Origin: Nitrospirota bacterium | Lineage (GTDB): Bacteria > Nitrospirota > Leptospirillia > Leptospirillales > Leptospirillaceae | Assembly (NCBI GenBank): GCA_021820445.1 | Contig: JAKADN010000007.1 | Location: 1-50,162, forward strand | Length of the DNA: 50,162 nt | Reading direction: 5' to 3' | Shown: piece after piece, positions 34,985 through 43,995 of the stretch | How positions within the stretch are numbered: the first letter of the stretch is position 1 | Layout of the letters: the number at the start of each line of letters is the position of its first letter | Translations under genes and position numbers: made by a program | Notes under the pieces: generated by a model | Told to the model about the DNA's origin: nothing | Databases searched by the model: none | The model's input: the letters and a program-made list of their open reading frames with translations, nothing else

Positions 34985-36796
34985 TTATTCGACGGTCACC
35001 GACTTGGCCAGATTCCTGGGCTGGTCGACGTCGTTTCCCGCCATGGAAGCGGCCCGGTAGGCCAGAAGCTGCAGCACCGCCGATGCCAGAAAAACCCCGT
35101 CCCACCCCTCGGATGCCGGAAGCGGGAAGGAGGGAAGAGGCTCAATCGCGTCCCCTGCCGGACCGATGGTCAGAACCGTCCCGCCACGGGCCTCGATCTC
35201 GCGGATGTTGGAGATCTCCTTGAGGCGGAGCAGAGGGTCCACAAGAGGGGCCACGACCAGCACGCCGGACTCCACCAGAGCGATGGGTCCGTGCTTAAGC
35301 TCACCACCGGGATAGCCGTCGGCGGGACGGTAGGTGATCTCTTTGAGCTTGAGGGCCCCTTCGATCGCCAGGGGATAATCGATCCCCCGTCCAATGAAGA
35401 TGACGAAGCGGGCCTCCAGCACCTGCCTGGCCATCCGGTCGACCGCATTCGGATCGACAGACCCCAAAAAGGCTTCCAGCCTTGTCGGAGAGCGGACGAG
35501 GGCCGCGAGGGATTTCCGGACCTCGGGACTTTCCCGTCGACCGAAGTAAAGCGCAAGCAGCCAGACCAGCGTCACCTGCGCGACGAAGGCCTTGGTCGAG
35601 GCGACGCCGATCTCGGGGCCCGCCCTTGTCAGAAGGGTCGCCTCGGTCTCCCGGGTGATCGAGGATCCTCCGACATTGGTGACGCCCACCGTCAGATAGC
35701 CTTCCTTCCTCGCCAGCTCCAGAGCTCCCAGAGTGTCGGCCGTCTCGCCGGACTGGCTGATCCCGATGACCCAGGCACCTTTTCTGGCACGCAGGGGGCG
35801 GTAGCGGAATTCGGATGCGATCTCGACTCTGACGGAGATGGAGGAAAAGGATTCGATCATGAGCCGTCCCAGAAGGGCCGCGTGATAGGAGGTCCCGCAG
35901 GCGACGAAGACGATCTCGGTCGGATTGGGGCCAAGACGGACGAGTTCCGGCAGGATCACCCGGCTGTTTTCTTCGGCCAGACGTCCCTCGAGTGTATCGA
36001 TGATCGCCCGGGGTCCTTCGTAGATCTCCTTTTCCATGAAATGCCGGTAATGGCCCTTTTCCGCCTGGACCGGATCCCAGGGCACCTCTTCGAAGACGGC
36101 CGGAACGGGCTCGCCGTCTCCGAGACGGCACAAAGAAAGCCCTTCGGGAGAGAGCGTGGCCAGAACCTCCGGAGGAAGAGGCATGACCCGCCGCGTCCAC
36201 TTGAGAAAGGCCGGAACGTCCGATGCGGCAAAATACTCTCCTTCCGCCTCTCCGAGAATCAGGGGGGCTCCCTTTCGAAGGACCACGAGCTGACCGGGAC
36301 GTTCCTCGCACAATACGGCCAGGGCGTAGCTTCCCTCCACTCCGGCCAGCCCCTTCCGGACCGCGGCCGGAAGATTGCCCTCTTCCCGAAACGCCCTGTG
36401 GATCCGGTGAGCCAGCACCTCGGTGTCCGTTTCAGAGGAAAAGACGACCCCTTCTCCGATCAGCTCCTGCCGGAGGGCGTGCTCGTTCTCGATAATGCCG
36501 TTGTGCACCAGGACGATGGGGCCGGAGCGATGGGGATGGGCGTTTTCTTCGGTGGGAGCCCCATGGGTCGCCCATCGGATATGGCCGATCGCCGTACCCG
36601 GAAGACCTGTCGTTCCCTGAAGGGCCTCGGTGAGGCGGGAAAGCTTTCCGGAGGCCCGGACCACGGTCAGGGATCCCTCCCTGCCAAAAAAGGCGACCCC
36701 CGAAGAGTCGTATCCACGGTACTCGAGGCGGGAAAGGGCCTCCGAGACTACTCCGACGGGTTCACGCGGCCCTGCGTAGCCGATGATGCCACACAT
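34985..36796 (-). CDS. glmS: glutamine--fructose-6-phosphate aminotransferase
   Basis: A 603-residue enzyme that makes glucosamine-6-phosphate. The N-terminal glutaminase domain begins 'MCGIIGYAGP', where Cys becomes the N-terminal nucleophile after Met removal; 'GIIENEHALRQEL' and 'SSETDTEVLAHRI' follow. Two SIS sugar-isomerase domains ('ACGTSYHAALLGRLM', 'GISQSGETADTLGAL', 'GRGIDYPLAIEGALKLKEIT') and the terminal 'AKSVTVE' complete it. Two ATGs lie in tandem; the second (36796) was chosen because only that places Cys at position 2. It is coupled to glmU through a stop-start overlap, a common glmU-glmS arrangement. Confidence 0.97.
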   Translation of the reverse strand: MCGIIGYAGPREPVGVVSEALSRLEYRGYDSSGVAFFGREGSLTVVRASGKLSRLTEALQGTTGLPGTAIGHIRWATHGAPTEENAHPHRSGPIVLVHNGIIENEHALRQELIGEGVVFSSETDTEVLAHRIHRAFREEGNLPAAVRKGLAGVEGSYALAVLCEERPGQLVVLRKGAPLILGEAEGEYFAASDVPAFLKWTRRVMPLPPEVLATLSPEGLSLCRLGDGEPVPAVFEEVPWDPVQAEKGHYRHFMEKEIYEGPRAIIDTLEGRLAEENSRVILPELVRLGPNPTEIVFVACGTSYHAALLGRLMIESFSSISVRVEIASEFRYRPLRARKGAWVIGISQSGETADTLGALELARKEGYLTVGVTNVGGSSITRETEATLLTRAGPEIGVASTKAFVAQVTLVWLLALYFGRRESPEVRKSLAALVRSPTRLEAFLGSVDPNAVDRMARQVLEARFVIFIGRGIDYPLAIEGALKLKEITYRPADGYPGGELKHGPIALVESGVLVVAPLVDPLLRLKEISNIREIEARGGTVLTIGPAGDAIEPLPSFPLPASEGWDGVFLASAVLQLLAYRAASMAGNDVDQPRNLAKSVTVE

Positions 36797-38250
36797 CATT
36801 CCTGTCCTTTTTTATTCGGGGAGGGCTGCCCGCTCCGGGAGGATGGCCTCTCCTTCCTGCGGCGGTGATAGCGGATCCCCCCTCCGGAACGAATCTCGGC
36901 AGGGGCTCTCCCGATGAGAAGAGCGTCCTCCGGGAGATCGGAGACCACCGTCGAGCCTGCGGCGATGACCGACCGGTCCCCCACGCTGACGGGGGCCACG
37001 AGCTGGGTGTCGCTCCCGATGAAGACGCCGGATCCGATCCGCGTCCTGAACTTGTCGTAGCCGTCGTAGTTGCAGGTGATCGTTCCGGCTCCGACATTGG
37101 TGTCGGTCCCCACCTCCGCGTCCCCAAGGTAGGAGAGATGGTTCACCTTGGACCGGGCCCCCACAGCCGTCTTCTTGGTCTCGACGAAGTTTCCCAGGTG
37201 AGCCTCCTCCCCCAGATCGGTCCCCGGACGAAGGTGGGCGAAGGGTCCGGCGACCGAGCGGTCCCTCAGGAGGGCCTCCGTCGCGACGACGTAATCCTTC
37301 AGGATGACCCCATCGCCCACCACCGTGTCGGTGAGATGAGCCCCGAGGCCTATCCGGCAGGAACGTCCGATCCGGGTCTTTCCTTCGAGAACGGTCTGGG
37401 GCATGATCACCGTTCCCGAACCGATCGAGACGCGGGGTCCGACATCGGTCCGGGAAGGATCCCAGAAGGTGACCCCCTTCTCCATGTGGCTCCTGTTGAT
37501 GCGGGTCCTCAGAAGGGCCGTCACCTGGGCGAGCTCTTCCTGGGTGTTGACCCCCAGCATGCACTCCGGGGTCATGGGAAAGGTGCGGACGGCTCCTCCT
37601 TCCCGCACCACGAGGGAGACGAGCGTCGTGAGGAATCGCTCGTTCTTGACGGGGTCGGAAGGAACCCGCGAGACGGCGGAAAGAAGGATCTCCCGCGGGA
37701 TGAGATAGATCCCGGCGTTCACTTCGCGGATCTTTTTTTCCTCTTCGGAAGCGCGGCTCTCCTCGCGAATATCGACCACACCGCCCGCGGCGTCCCGGAT
37801 GATGCGGCCATATCCCCGCGGATTGGAGAGTTCGGCGGTGGCAAGGCAGAGATCTCCGGGAAACGCCTGCCCCATTGCGGCGAAACCCGCCAGAAGCCCT
37901 TCGTCGAGCAGGGGTCCGTCCCCGTTGACCACCAGCAGGTGGGAGGACTTTCCCGAGAGGAAGACGGGGCTCGTGGCGACGGCCTCGACCGCCCCCCAGG
38001 TTCCGTCCATGAGGGGCTGGACGACAAGGGCCGGCTTCCGGCCTGCGGGATCCTCAAGGCCGGGATCTTTCAGGAAGCCTTCGGGTCGCACGACGAGGTG
38101 GATCTCCCCCAAAAGAGGACCAAGAGACAGAAGGGCCCTCCAGGGGTAGGAGACCAGGGTCTCCCCCAGGACGACCGATTCGACCTTGGGGACGGGAGAG
38201 GCCATCCGCGTTCCGAATCCCGCGGCGAGTATCGCCCCGTCAATGATCAT
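36796..38250 (-). CDS. glmU: bifunctional UDP-GlcNAc pyrophosphorylase / glucosamine-1-P acetyltransferase
   Basis: A 484-residue enzyme for the last two steps to UDP-GlcNAc. The N-terminal uridyltransferase begins 'ILAAGFGTRMASPVPKV'; 'GTWGAVEAV', 'NGDGPLLDEGLL' and 'EVNAGIYLI' follow. A linker leads into the left-handed beta-helix of hexapeptide repeats ('GPRVSIGSGTVI', 'RPGTDLGEEAHLGNFVETKK', 'NHLSYLGDAEVG', 'GAGTITCNYDGYDKFRT'). The last 25 residues are a basic tail. The start overlaps DUF502 by 11 bases. 'NGDGPLL' replaces the usual 'YGD.PLL', a small variation. Confidence 0.95.
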   Translation of the reverse strand: MIIDGAILAAGFGTRMASPVPKVESVVLGETLVSYPWRALLSLGPLLGEIHLVVRPEGFLKDPGLEDPAGRKPALVVQPLMDGTWGAVEAVATSPVFLSGKSSHLLVVNGDGPLLDEGLLAGFAAMGQAFPGDLCLATAELSNPRGYGRIIRDAAGGVVDIREESRASEEEKKIREVNAGIYLIPREILLSAVSRVPSDPVKNERFLTTLVSLVVREGGAVRTFPMTPECMLGVNTQEELAQVTALLRTRINRSHMEKGVTFWDPSRTDVGPRVSIGSGTVIMPQTVLEGKTRIGRSCRIGLGAHLTDTVVGDGVILKDYVVATEALLRDRSVAGPFAHLRPGTDLGEEAHLGNFVETKKTAVGARSKVNHLSYLGDAEVGTDTNVGAGTITCNYDGYDKFRTRIGSGVFIGSDTQLVAPVSVGDRSVIAAGSTVVSDLPEDALLIGRAPAEIRSGGGIRYHRRRKERPSSRSGQPSPNKKGQE

Positions 38251-38887
38251 GGAAGACCTCCTCGGGAGTCCTGGAGACGGGGAGACGAGACGGCATTCCC
38301 AGCCCGCCCGAAAGAATCATCCGGATCCCTTCCTCGACCGGGAGCTGGGTTTCGACCACCATGGACTCAGGGATGAAGGCCTGGACTCCGATATAGAGGT
38401 TGTTGCTCGGAAAGAAGACGGAGGCATACCGGACGGGATCTCCGTCCAGGGTCACCCACGCCGTCAGAAATCCCATCGTATAGGCTCCTTCGCGGGGATA
38501 TTCCGCCAGGACCACCTTTTTGAACCCTTTGCCGCCCGAGGGGGAAAAGGCGTCGAGGATCGTCTTGATGGCGGTATAGAGCTTTTTGAAGATAGGGATG
38601 TGTTCGAGAAGCCCTTCGACCATGCCCAGAAGCTTCCGGCCGATCACGTTGGTCGCGATGACGCCGACCGAGAAGATCACCAGGAGAAGAACGGCCACTC
38701 CCAGGCCGGGGATGGAACGACCCGCGAGAAGGATCACGAGGGGGTCGAGCAGGGAGTCGAGGAACACGAAGATCCGATAGAGGATATACGCCGAAAGGGC
38801 GACCGGCAAGACGATGAGCAGGCCGGTGATGAATTGCGTCCTGAGCGTGGTCCTAATCCTGTCTCCGCTTGCCTGGATCCACCCCAA
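38240..38887 (-). CDS. DUF502 membrane protein
   Basis: A 215-residue protein of the DUF502 family. Two hydrophobic spans, 'FITGLLIVLPVALSAYILYR' (about 19-38) and 'GLGVAVLLLVIFSVGVIATN' (about 61-80), are followed by 'GLLEHIPIFKKLYTAIKTIL' and 'FPSNNLYIGVQAFIPES', the conserved soluble core. The function of the family is not established. TTG 38887 has GAAGGGGG five to six bases upstream. It heads the glmU-glmS-propeller-pcrA run. Confidence 0.85.
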   Translation of the reverse strand: MGWIQASGDRIRTTLRTQFITGLLIVLPVALSAYILYRIFVFLDSLLDPLVILLAGRSIPGLGVAVLLLVIFSVGVIATNVIGRKLLGMVEGLLEHIPIFKKLYTAIKTILDAFSPSGGKGFKKVVLAEYPREGAYTMGFLTAWVTLDGDPVRYASVFFPSNNLYIGVQAFIPESMVVETQLPVEEGIRMILSGGLGMPSRLPVSRTPEEVFHDH

Positions 38888-38931
38888 ATGGGCCCCCTTC
38901 AGAATGATTCCGAACCCTGGAACATCCCACC

Positions 38932-38961
38932 ATCGTACCTATTTTCCGATCCCCTGGGCAA
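38932..38961 (-). promoter_or_regulatory. promoter of DUF502-glmU-glmS-pcrA run
   Basis: On the minus strand TTGCCC (38961-38956) and TACGAT (38937-38932) are 18 bases apart, about 45 bases before the DUF502 start. Confidence 0.4.
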
Positions 38962-38964
38962 GCT

Positions 38965-39438
38965 TTAACGGACCCAGCGGTCGATGGCGGTATGGAGGGC
39001 CACCCGACGCACGCCTTCCCGGAAGACGATGGCCGGCTCGCGGTGGCTCTTCATTTCGTCCTGCCAGATGGGGACATAGCGGGAGGAGACGAAATCCACC
39101 AGGGCCGACCGCCGGTTTCTTGCGAGGAGGTCCCACCCCGGCCCCACGTGAACCCGCAGGACCTCGCCCTCGAATCGCAGGGAAGAATCAATCAGTACAG
39201 GAGCCTCGCCCGCCGAAAAAATCTTGTTGGCCGCCTTGACAATCGCTCCGGCCTTTTCTCCCAGCTCCGACTCCCTCTTCTGGATCCCCTGATCGCCGGC
39301 AGAGCCTGCCGCCGGCCCGGAGATTCTGACCATCGTCACGACAAGGGCGACCAAAAGAGCCCCTCCAAGGACAAGAATCACCACTTTCTTACCCACTTTG
39401 CCTCCCGCCGACGCGTCCATTTCATGGCCAAAAGACAT
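38965..39438 (-). CDS. membrane-anchored protein, unknown
   Basis: A protein of about 150-157 residues with one N-terminal membrane helix ('KVVILVLGGALLVALVVTMV') and a soluble part containing 'IFSAGEAPVLIDSSLRFEGE' and 'VHVGPGWDLLARNRRSALVD'. The pattern 'vr.d..lri.v...W..l....r..ll..l' recalls small periplasmic proteins of unknown role. ATG 39438 and ATG 39420 are both possible; neither has a clean ribosome site. It is divergent from the secreted propeller gene. Confidence 0.65.
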   Translation of the reverse strand: MSFGHEMDASAGGKVGKKVVILVLGGALLVALVVTMVRISGPAAGSAGDQGIQKRESELGEKAGAIVKAANKIFSAGEAPVLIDSSLRFEGEVLRVHVGPGWDLLARNRRSALVDFVSSRYVPIWQDEMKSHREPAIVFREGVRRVALHTAIDRWVR

Positions 39439-39517
39439 TCCCTGAATTTTTATTGTATCATTCGAAGGAGTGCGATGCCGATGCCTGTCCACCCCCATCC
39501 TGATGGAGCCCCGGGAA

Positions 39518-41098
39518 ATGTCCAGATTCGGTTCATGTCGTCCTGGCTTTTTTTTCCTCCTGATTCAGATCCTCATCTTGCTGGCTGTCCCCGGAGGCCT
39601 CCACGCGGAATCGAGGAGCCACCGCTATTACCCGAGCCCCAGTCCGCAATTCGCCTCCCAGCTCGAGATCGAGACCGTGTCGCTTCTATTCCGCAATAAC
39701 AACATCCTTGTCTCGGATACCCGCCACAACCTGATATTCATGAACGCGAGCGGCCTCACCGAAATGGTCCCCCAGGTTTCGGCCTCCGGAATCCAGCTTC
39801 TTCCCGTCGAATCCGGCCAGGCTGTGGTCGTCGCGGGCAACACGCACACCGCCCCCGTCCCCACATCCATTCCCCAGCCAGCCCTTTCTCTCGGGATCGC
39901 CCCTCTTTCCGTGGCCGAAGCGGGGAATCTCGTCTACATCGCCGACGGATCCGGACGTATCGACGCCCTGAATCTCAGCTCCGAAGAGCAGGAGCTGATC
40001 CTGATTCCCGACTCGAAAATCCGGATCAATGCCGGCGCCCACATCTCCAAGCTCCTCAAGAGATCCCCCACGATGGGAAAGCTCCTGGGGATGGCCACCA
40101 CTCTTCCCATCCAGCCAGGATATCTCTCGACCATCGCCGGCGGAGGAGCCCTCTCCCTGGGAACCGTTCCCATCGACGCCCTTCGGGCGCGGATCAGCCC
40201 GATCGCGCTATCGGCCAACTCCGACGGACTCTTCATCGCGGGGGAAACGGGACGAATTCTTTATCTCAACAACACAACCGCTCCCAGGACCATTCCCGTC
40301 ATCGAAGGGCGGAGTCTCCGCCAGGTGAAGGTCCGGCCAGGACAGATTTTCCTGGCGGCCAGCCGCGGGAACGAATCCGACCCGAGACCGGGAGCAGACC
40401 CCATACCGGCCCTGGCGTCGACAATGAACCCCATCACTCTCGTGGCCAGCGGGGATCGGCTCTTCACGGCGGATCAGGGAGGAGAAATCTTCGAGATCAA
40501 CCTCTCCTCACACCCCTTCTCCCTGCCCGATGTCGATGGGGAGGGTCAGCCGAAGCTCCTCGACCCCGGGATGGCGATCCGGATCGCGGGGGGCGGAACC
40601 CACCTCGTCCAGGGGACCCCTCTTCCGGCACTTGAAGCCATGCTCAGACCGCGCTCCCTTGCCTACGATCCCCGAGGCATCCTTTATACCGGCGACATCG
40701 AAGCCACCCTCGAGGCCGGACGGATTCTCGCGATCAACGTCTCAGACCATCCGGTTCCTCTCCCCTTCATGAAGCACGGCACCTTCCGCAAGGTCACCCT
40801 GGATCCAGGCCAGATCCTCTCCATTGCGGGCAATTCCCGACGACGCCCCGTCGCCCCCACCGCACCAACTTCGGCCGGAGACGTGGGGATCGAACCGGTC
40901 CAGCTCTCCTTCCGGAACGGTCTTCTGGCTGTGGGCGACCTTCTCGGATCCATCGACCTCATGAACATGACCTTCCGGAACCGGCGCGCCTTTCCCAACG
41001 ACCGCCAGAAATCCCTGATCCTTCCCCCCGGGACGATCCTGTCCCTGATGGGCAACGGATTCGGATCCTCCGAAAAGCCCAGCGACGAGGTTCCCTGA
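39518..41098 (+). CDS. secreted beta-propeller-like repeat protein
   Basis: A 526-residue exported protein; the signal peptide is about residues 1-31 ('GFFFLLIQILILLAVPGGLH'). Long repeats each carry a strand set ending in an 'IAGGG'-like turn: 'QAVVVAGN', 'YLSTIAGGG', 'AIRIAGGG', 'ILSIAGN', 'ILSLMGNG', between 'GIxPLSVA.AGNLVYIADGSG'-type segments. This is the NHL/SMP-30-like pattern of bacterial cell-surface propellers. ATG 39518 was chosen for the signal peptide and a GGAG nine bases upstream; GTG 39470 is the longest frame. No enzymatic residues were recognised. Compare the propeller at the left edge of the window. Confidence 0.75.
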   Translation: MSRFGSCRPGFFFLLIQILILLAVPGGLHAESRSHRYYPSPSPQFASQLEIETVSLLFRNNNILVSDTRHNLIFMNASGLTEMVPQVSASGIQLLPVESGQAVVVAGNTHTAPVPTSIPQPALSLGIAPLSVAEAGNLVYIADGSGRIDALNLSSEEQELILIPDSKIRINAGAHISKLLKRSPTMGKLLGMATTLPIQPGYLSTIAGGGALSLGTVPIDALRARISPIALSANSDGLFIAGETGRILYLNNTTAPRTIPVIEGRSLRQVKVRPGQIFLAASRGNESDPRPGADPIPALASTMNPITLVASGDRLFTADQGGEIFEINLSSHPFSLPDVDGEGQPKLLDPGMAIRIAGGGTHLVQGTPLPALEAMLRPRSLAYDPRGILYTGDIEATLEAGRILAINVSDHPVPLPFMKHGTFRKVTLDPGQILSIAGNSRRRPVAPTAPTSAGDVGIEPVQLSFRNGLLAVGDLLGSIDLMNMTFRNRRAFPNDRQKSLILPPGTILSLMGNGFGSSEKPSDEVP

Positions 41099-41115
41099 CC
41101 AACGCTTTCTTTCGC

Positions 41116-42048
41116 TCAGGGGATTTCGAAAGGGGAATCCTGAAGGATGAGGGAAGGAGTCCCTCCGGAAGGACAATCCAGAACGACCGGAAGATTCAGG
41201 GGCCAGGTCGCCAGGGGGGTCCCATGGCCCGGGAGGCTGGACTCCAGGACGGGAACCTTCGCCACGAGCGAGAGCACGAGATCGGCCACCGACGGAGCCG
41301 GATCGTCCTCCCGGGCACTCCATCCCGAAAAAGGCCCCACCACGATCCCGGCCAGCCGGTCGAGGGCCCCCGAAAGGGAGAGGGTCCGGAGAGCCCTGTC
41401 GACAGCGTAGAGCGGTTCATCCACATCCTCGATCAGCAGGATGGCCTCTGAAAAATCCGGAAAAAAAGGGGATCCGGCCAGATGCGCGAGGGACTCGAGA
41501 TTGCCTCCGACGAGCCGTCCCCGGGCGCGGCCGGGCCGCAGGACCCTGGCCTCACCTAGCGGCAGAGGATCCCCCGCGCCGATCCTCCCGCTCATCATCT
41601 CCCACCAGAGTCCGAAGGTACCTTCATGCCGGAGCTCCCGGGCGTTTGGTCCCCAGAATGTGGCCAGGTCCATCTTCCGGGCGAGTGCGGCGTGAAGATA
41701 GGTCATGTCGGAAAATCCGCAGACGATGGGAATACCCTTCAAAAAAAGGGTCCCCGGATTCTCCCAGGCGCCCAGGAGCCGGATGGCTCCCGTCCCGCCG
41801 CGATACGAGAGCACCCCGGCCCCCTCGCCATCCATGACCGCCGAGAGGAATTGCCGCATCCGCGCCCGATCGGGGGAGACGAGGGAAGAGGGGGACGGTG
41901 GCTCAGGAAGGACGGGGGAAAGTCCGACGGCGACAAGCCGGTCATGGACCGTCTCCCATTCGGGGAAGGGAGCGGTCAGACCGGTCTTGACGACCAGAAG
42001 GGCATCGCCTGACCTTAAGGGACGGGAAGGGCGGAGAATCCGGCCCAA
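41116..42048 (-). CDS. LD-carboxypeptidase, peptidase S66 family
   Basis: A 310-residue serine carboxypeptidase that trims the terminal D-Ala from murein tetrapeptides in the cytoplasm. Nucleophile Ser113 in 'CGFSDMTYL', Glu207 in 'LLIEDVDEPLY' and His275 in 'LPGHGTPLA' make the expected Ser-Glu-His triad at the usual spacing; 'LVGGNLESLAHL' is the conserved middle motif. The start is TTG 42048, two bases after the preceding stop. Together with NagZ it suggests an active murein-recycling route. Confidence 0.9.
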   Translation of the reverse strand: MGRILRPSRPLRSGDALLVVKTGLTAPFPEWETVHDRLVAVGLSPVLPEPPSPSSLVSPDRARMRQFLSAVMDGEGAGVLSYRGGTGAIRLLGAWENPGTLFLKGIPIVCGFSDMTYLHAALARKMDLATFWGPNARELRHEGTFGLWWEMMSGRIGAGDPLPLGEARVLRPGRARGRLVGGNLESLAHLAGSPFFPDFSEAILLIEDVDEPLYAVDRALRTLSLSGALDRLAGIVVGPFSGWSAREDDPAPSVADLVLSLVAKVPVLESSLPGHGTPLATWPLNLPVVLDCPSGGTPSLILQDSPFEIP

Positions 42049-42050
42049 CC

Positions 42051-42308
42051 TCAGCTCTCTTTCATGAGGTAGTCGAGGAACATCTCCCGGACCGCTTCCG
42101 GAAGGGCCAGCCCCCTCTCCGACACCTTCAACAGAAAGGCCTCATAAAGTTCAGGCGGAACCGTTACGCGGATCGAAGAGTCCTTGGCCTCCGGTCCGGT
42201 CTCCGGATCCGGAGCGACCGGAGCGGGAGGAATCTCGCCCGTCTCGATGAAATCGGAGATCCGGGGAGGGCGGACGATGTCACGCATCGAGGGCCGGGGC
42301 TGCTTCAT
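42051..42308 (-). CDS. small ribbon-helix-helix-like protein, ParA partner
   Basis: An 85-residue protein. A flexible Pro-rich N-terminal half is followed by 'SSIRVTVPPELYEAFLLKVS' and 'ERGLALPEAVREMFLDYLMK', a beta-strand then two helices as in ribbon-helix-helix DNA-binding proteins. It overlaps the ParA gene in an ATGA junction. Small RHH proteins with this placement are the centromere-binding partners of type Ib partition systems. The fold is inferred from pattern. Confidence 0.65.
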   Translation of the reverse strand: MKQPRPSMRDIVRPPRISDFIETGEIPPAPVAPDPETGPEAKDSSIRVTVPPELYEAFLLKVSERGLALPEAVREMFLDYLMKES

Positions 42309-42946
42309 GGCGACTCCCTCATCCCGACGGTGACGATCTCCTCCACCAGCGCCCTGTATTCCGCTGAGGAGGGACCGTCCGGGAAGAAGTCGACGATCGT
42401 TTTCCCGGCCGTCACCGCCTCCGCCAAGGCGATTCGCTGGTGAATGGCGGTTTCGAACAGGGGGAAGGGGAACTCCCGGAGGGCCTCCACCGATTCGCGC
42501 GACAAACGCGTCCCGTGAATCTTGCGGTTCAGGAGAAGACGGGTCAGGAGTCCCGGATTGAGTTGCTGGGCCTTTCGGATGAGGCCGACGATATCGGTCC
42601 CCGACCAGAGGTCAAGCGGACTCGGCTGGAGGGGGATGATGGCGAGGTCGGCGATGACCAGGGCGGACCGGGTGATCGTTTCCATGCCAGGGGGGGTATC
42701 GACGACGACCAAGTCATACTTTTTGGCCATCTTGGGGATTTCCTGATCGAGGACCGGCATGGGAAGGGCGATGACGCCGACCGGGAAGGGACCGGCGGCA
42801 AGCCCGCGCCACTTCATGGCGGATCCCTGGGGATCGGCGTCGACGAGGAGGACATCCATCCCCCGGTGGGCGAAGGCGCCGGCCAGGTTGACGGCCGTCG
42901 TCGTCTTCCCGCACCCTCCTTTCTGGTTCGCGATGACGAGGATCAC
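42305..42946 (-). CDS. ParA/MinD-family partition ATPase
   Basis: A 213-residue deviant Walker ATPase. 'VIANQKGGCGKTTTAVNLA' gives the Walker A box with the signature Lys9; 'LLVDADPQGSAMKW' is motif A', and 'YDLVVVDTPPGME' is Walker B. It lacks the N-terminal DNA-binding domain of type Ia ParA, so it is the short type Ib form. GTG 42946 has AAGGAGAG five bases upstream. It is read with an RHH-like partner, downstream of a creatininase-family gene. A chromosomal positioning role or a captured plasmid cassette are both possible. Confidence 0.88.
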   Translation of the reverse strand: MILVIANQKGGCGKTTTAVNLAGAFAHRGMDVLLVDADPQGSAMKWRGLAAGPFPVGVIALPMPVLDQEIPKMAKKYDLVVVDTPPGMETITRSALVIADLAIIPLQPSPLDLWSGTDIVGLIRKAQQLNPGLLTRLLLNRKIHGTRLSRESVEALREFPFPLFETAIHQRIALAEAVTAGKTIVDFFPDGPSSAEYRALVEEIVTVGMRESP

Positions 42947-42962
42947 CGAAGCTCTCCTTTTT

Positions 42963-43688
42963 TCAGGGGGCGCTACCGAACTCCCGGACCCGATCCCGGA
43001 TGACCCGAAAGGCGATGTCATAGAGAACCTGGCCCTTCTCGCCCGTTGCGAGAGAAGGATCCGAACCCATCCGTCCGTCCGGATAGAGCGAACGGAAGCG
43101 TTCCGGTCCCAGGGGCCACTCATGGTGCGGATCGGGAGCCTGTCCCGGAGGAATCGGCGTCTGGCGGTCCGGGAAAAGATGCCAGGTCACCGAGACCTCT
43201 CCGCAGGTCGCGTGATAGCCGTTCACCTTGCCGAAGAACTCCTTCTCCTTTTCCATGACCTCGGGCAGAAGCCACCAGTTGGCCAGAGTGGTCCGGCCTT
43301 CGGAATGATCCCCCAGAAACTCGGAAAAGGCGGCCTTCAGCGAGGAATCATTCCCCCCGTGGCCGTTGACGAAGAAGAAACGACGGAATCCGTTCCGGTA
43401 GAAATTGGACAGAATTTCGCTCACGACGAGGATGAGCGTCCGGGGCGAAAGCGAGGTGCTCCCGGGAAAGGCAAGATGGTGGTGGGACATTCCGTAGGCG
43501 AGGGTTGGAGCGACAAGGACTCCCTCCGAATCTCCCACCCTCCGTGCCAGCGCTTCTGCCACGAGATGGTCGGTCCCGATGAGCCCGTTGGGGCCATGCT
43601 GCTCGACCGATCCCACAGGGATGATCAACAGGGTCGACCGTTCGAGATATCGCGCCACGTCTGGCCAATGTGTCTTGGCAAGTTCCAC
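42963..43688 (-). CDS. creatininase-family amidohydrolase
   Basis: A 241-residue metalloprotein. 'VGSVEQHGPNGLIGTD' gives the ligands Glu29, His31 and Asp40, and 'FFVNGHGGNDSSLKAAF' the second conserved loop; 'VHAGEVSVT' is represented by 'YHATCGEVSVTW'. Family members hydrolyse creatinine or formamides in flavin biosynthesis, or act in mycofactocin maturation (MftE). No mycofactocin gene is near, so the substrate is open. GTG 43688 has GGGAGGA upstream. First gene of the run with ParA, RHH and the S66 peptidase. Confidence 0.86.
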   Translation of the reverse strand: MELAKTHWPDVARYLERSTLLIIPVGSVEQHGPNGLIGTDHLVAEALARRVGDSEGVLVAPTLAYGMSHHHLAFPGSTSLSPRTLILVVSEILSNFYRNGFRRFFFVNGHGGNDSSLKAAFSEFLGDHSEGRTTLANWWLLPEVMEKEKEFFGKVNGYHATCGEVSVTWHLFPDRQTPIPPGQAPDPHHEWPLGPERFRSLYPDGRMGSDPSLATGEKGQVLYDIAFRVIRDRVREFGSAP

Positions 43689-43995
43689 CTGTCCTCCCGA
43701 TTCATAGGGTTCGAGGCTGATTTCTAATAAGCCCTATCCTACCATAACTGCTCCGGATTGACCTCATTGACCTAACCGGCCCCGGTCCTTCCTTCGGGAA
43801 GATCGATCTGGATCCCTGATTTTCGGGTAACTCTCTTGCATTATTATTTTTATTTTATTTTTTATTTAGAAATTGAAAAAACAAAATTTTATAGCGAGAA
43901 TTGAGAGCAATTAGGATGCACTTACTTTCCTGCAAAATGAATCAGTCAATAAAATAAACTCGGCAAAGGCCTTGAAAATAATTTAGGAGTCAAGG
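43689..43995. other. intergenic stretch entering an AT-rich island
   Basis: No gene was recognised. The first part is GC-rich and holds a tandem repeat ATTGACCTC/ATTGACCTA (43757-43774). From about 43836 composition switches abruptly to very AT-rich, with a T-rich tract at 43838-43867, and stays so through the next gene. No inverted repeats or att-like duplications were seen at the switch. Confidence 0.6.

Noticed and set aside
33977-36868. 963-codon plus-strand frame opposite the propeller and glmS genes
   Set aside because: It spans several well-supported minus-strand genes, has low-complexity composition and no recognisable motif, so it is a by-product of high GC third positions.
43757-43774. 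tandem ATTGACCT repeat as a CRISPR or partition array
   Set aside because: Only two short units are present with no spacers; too little to support either.
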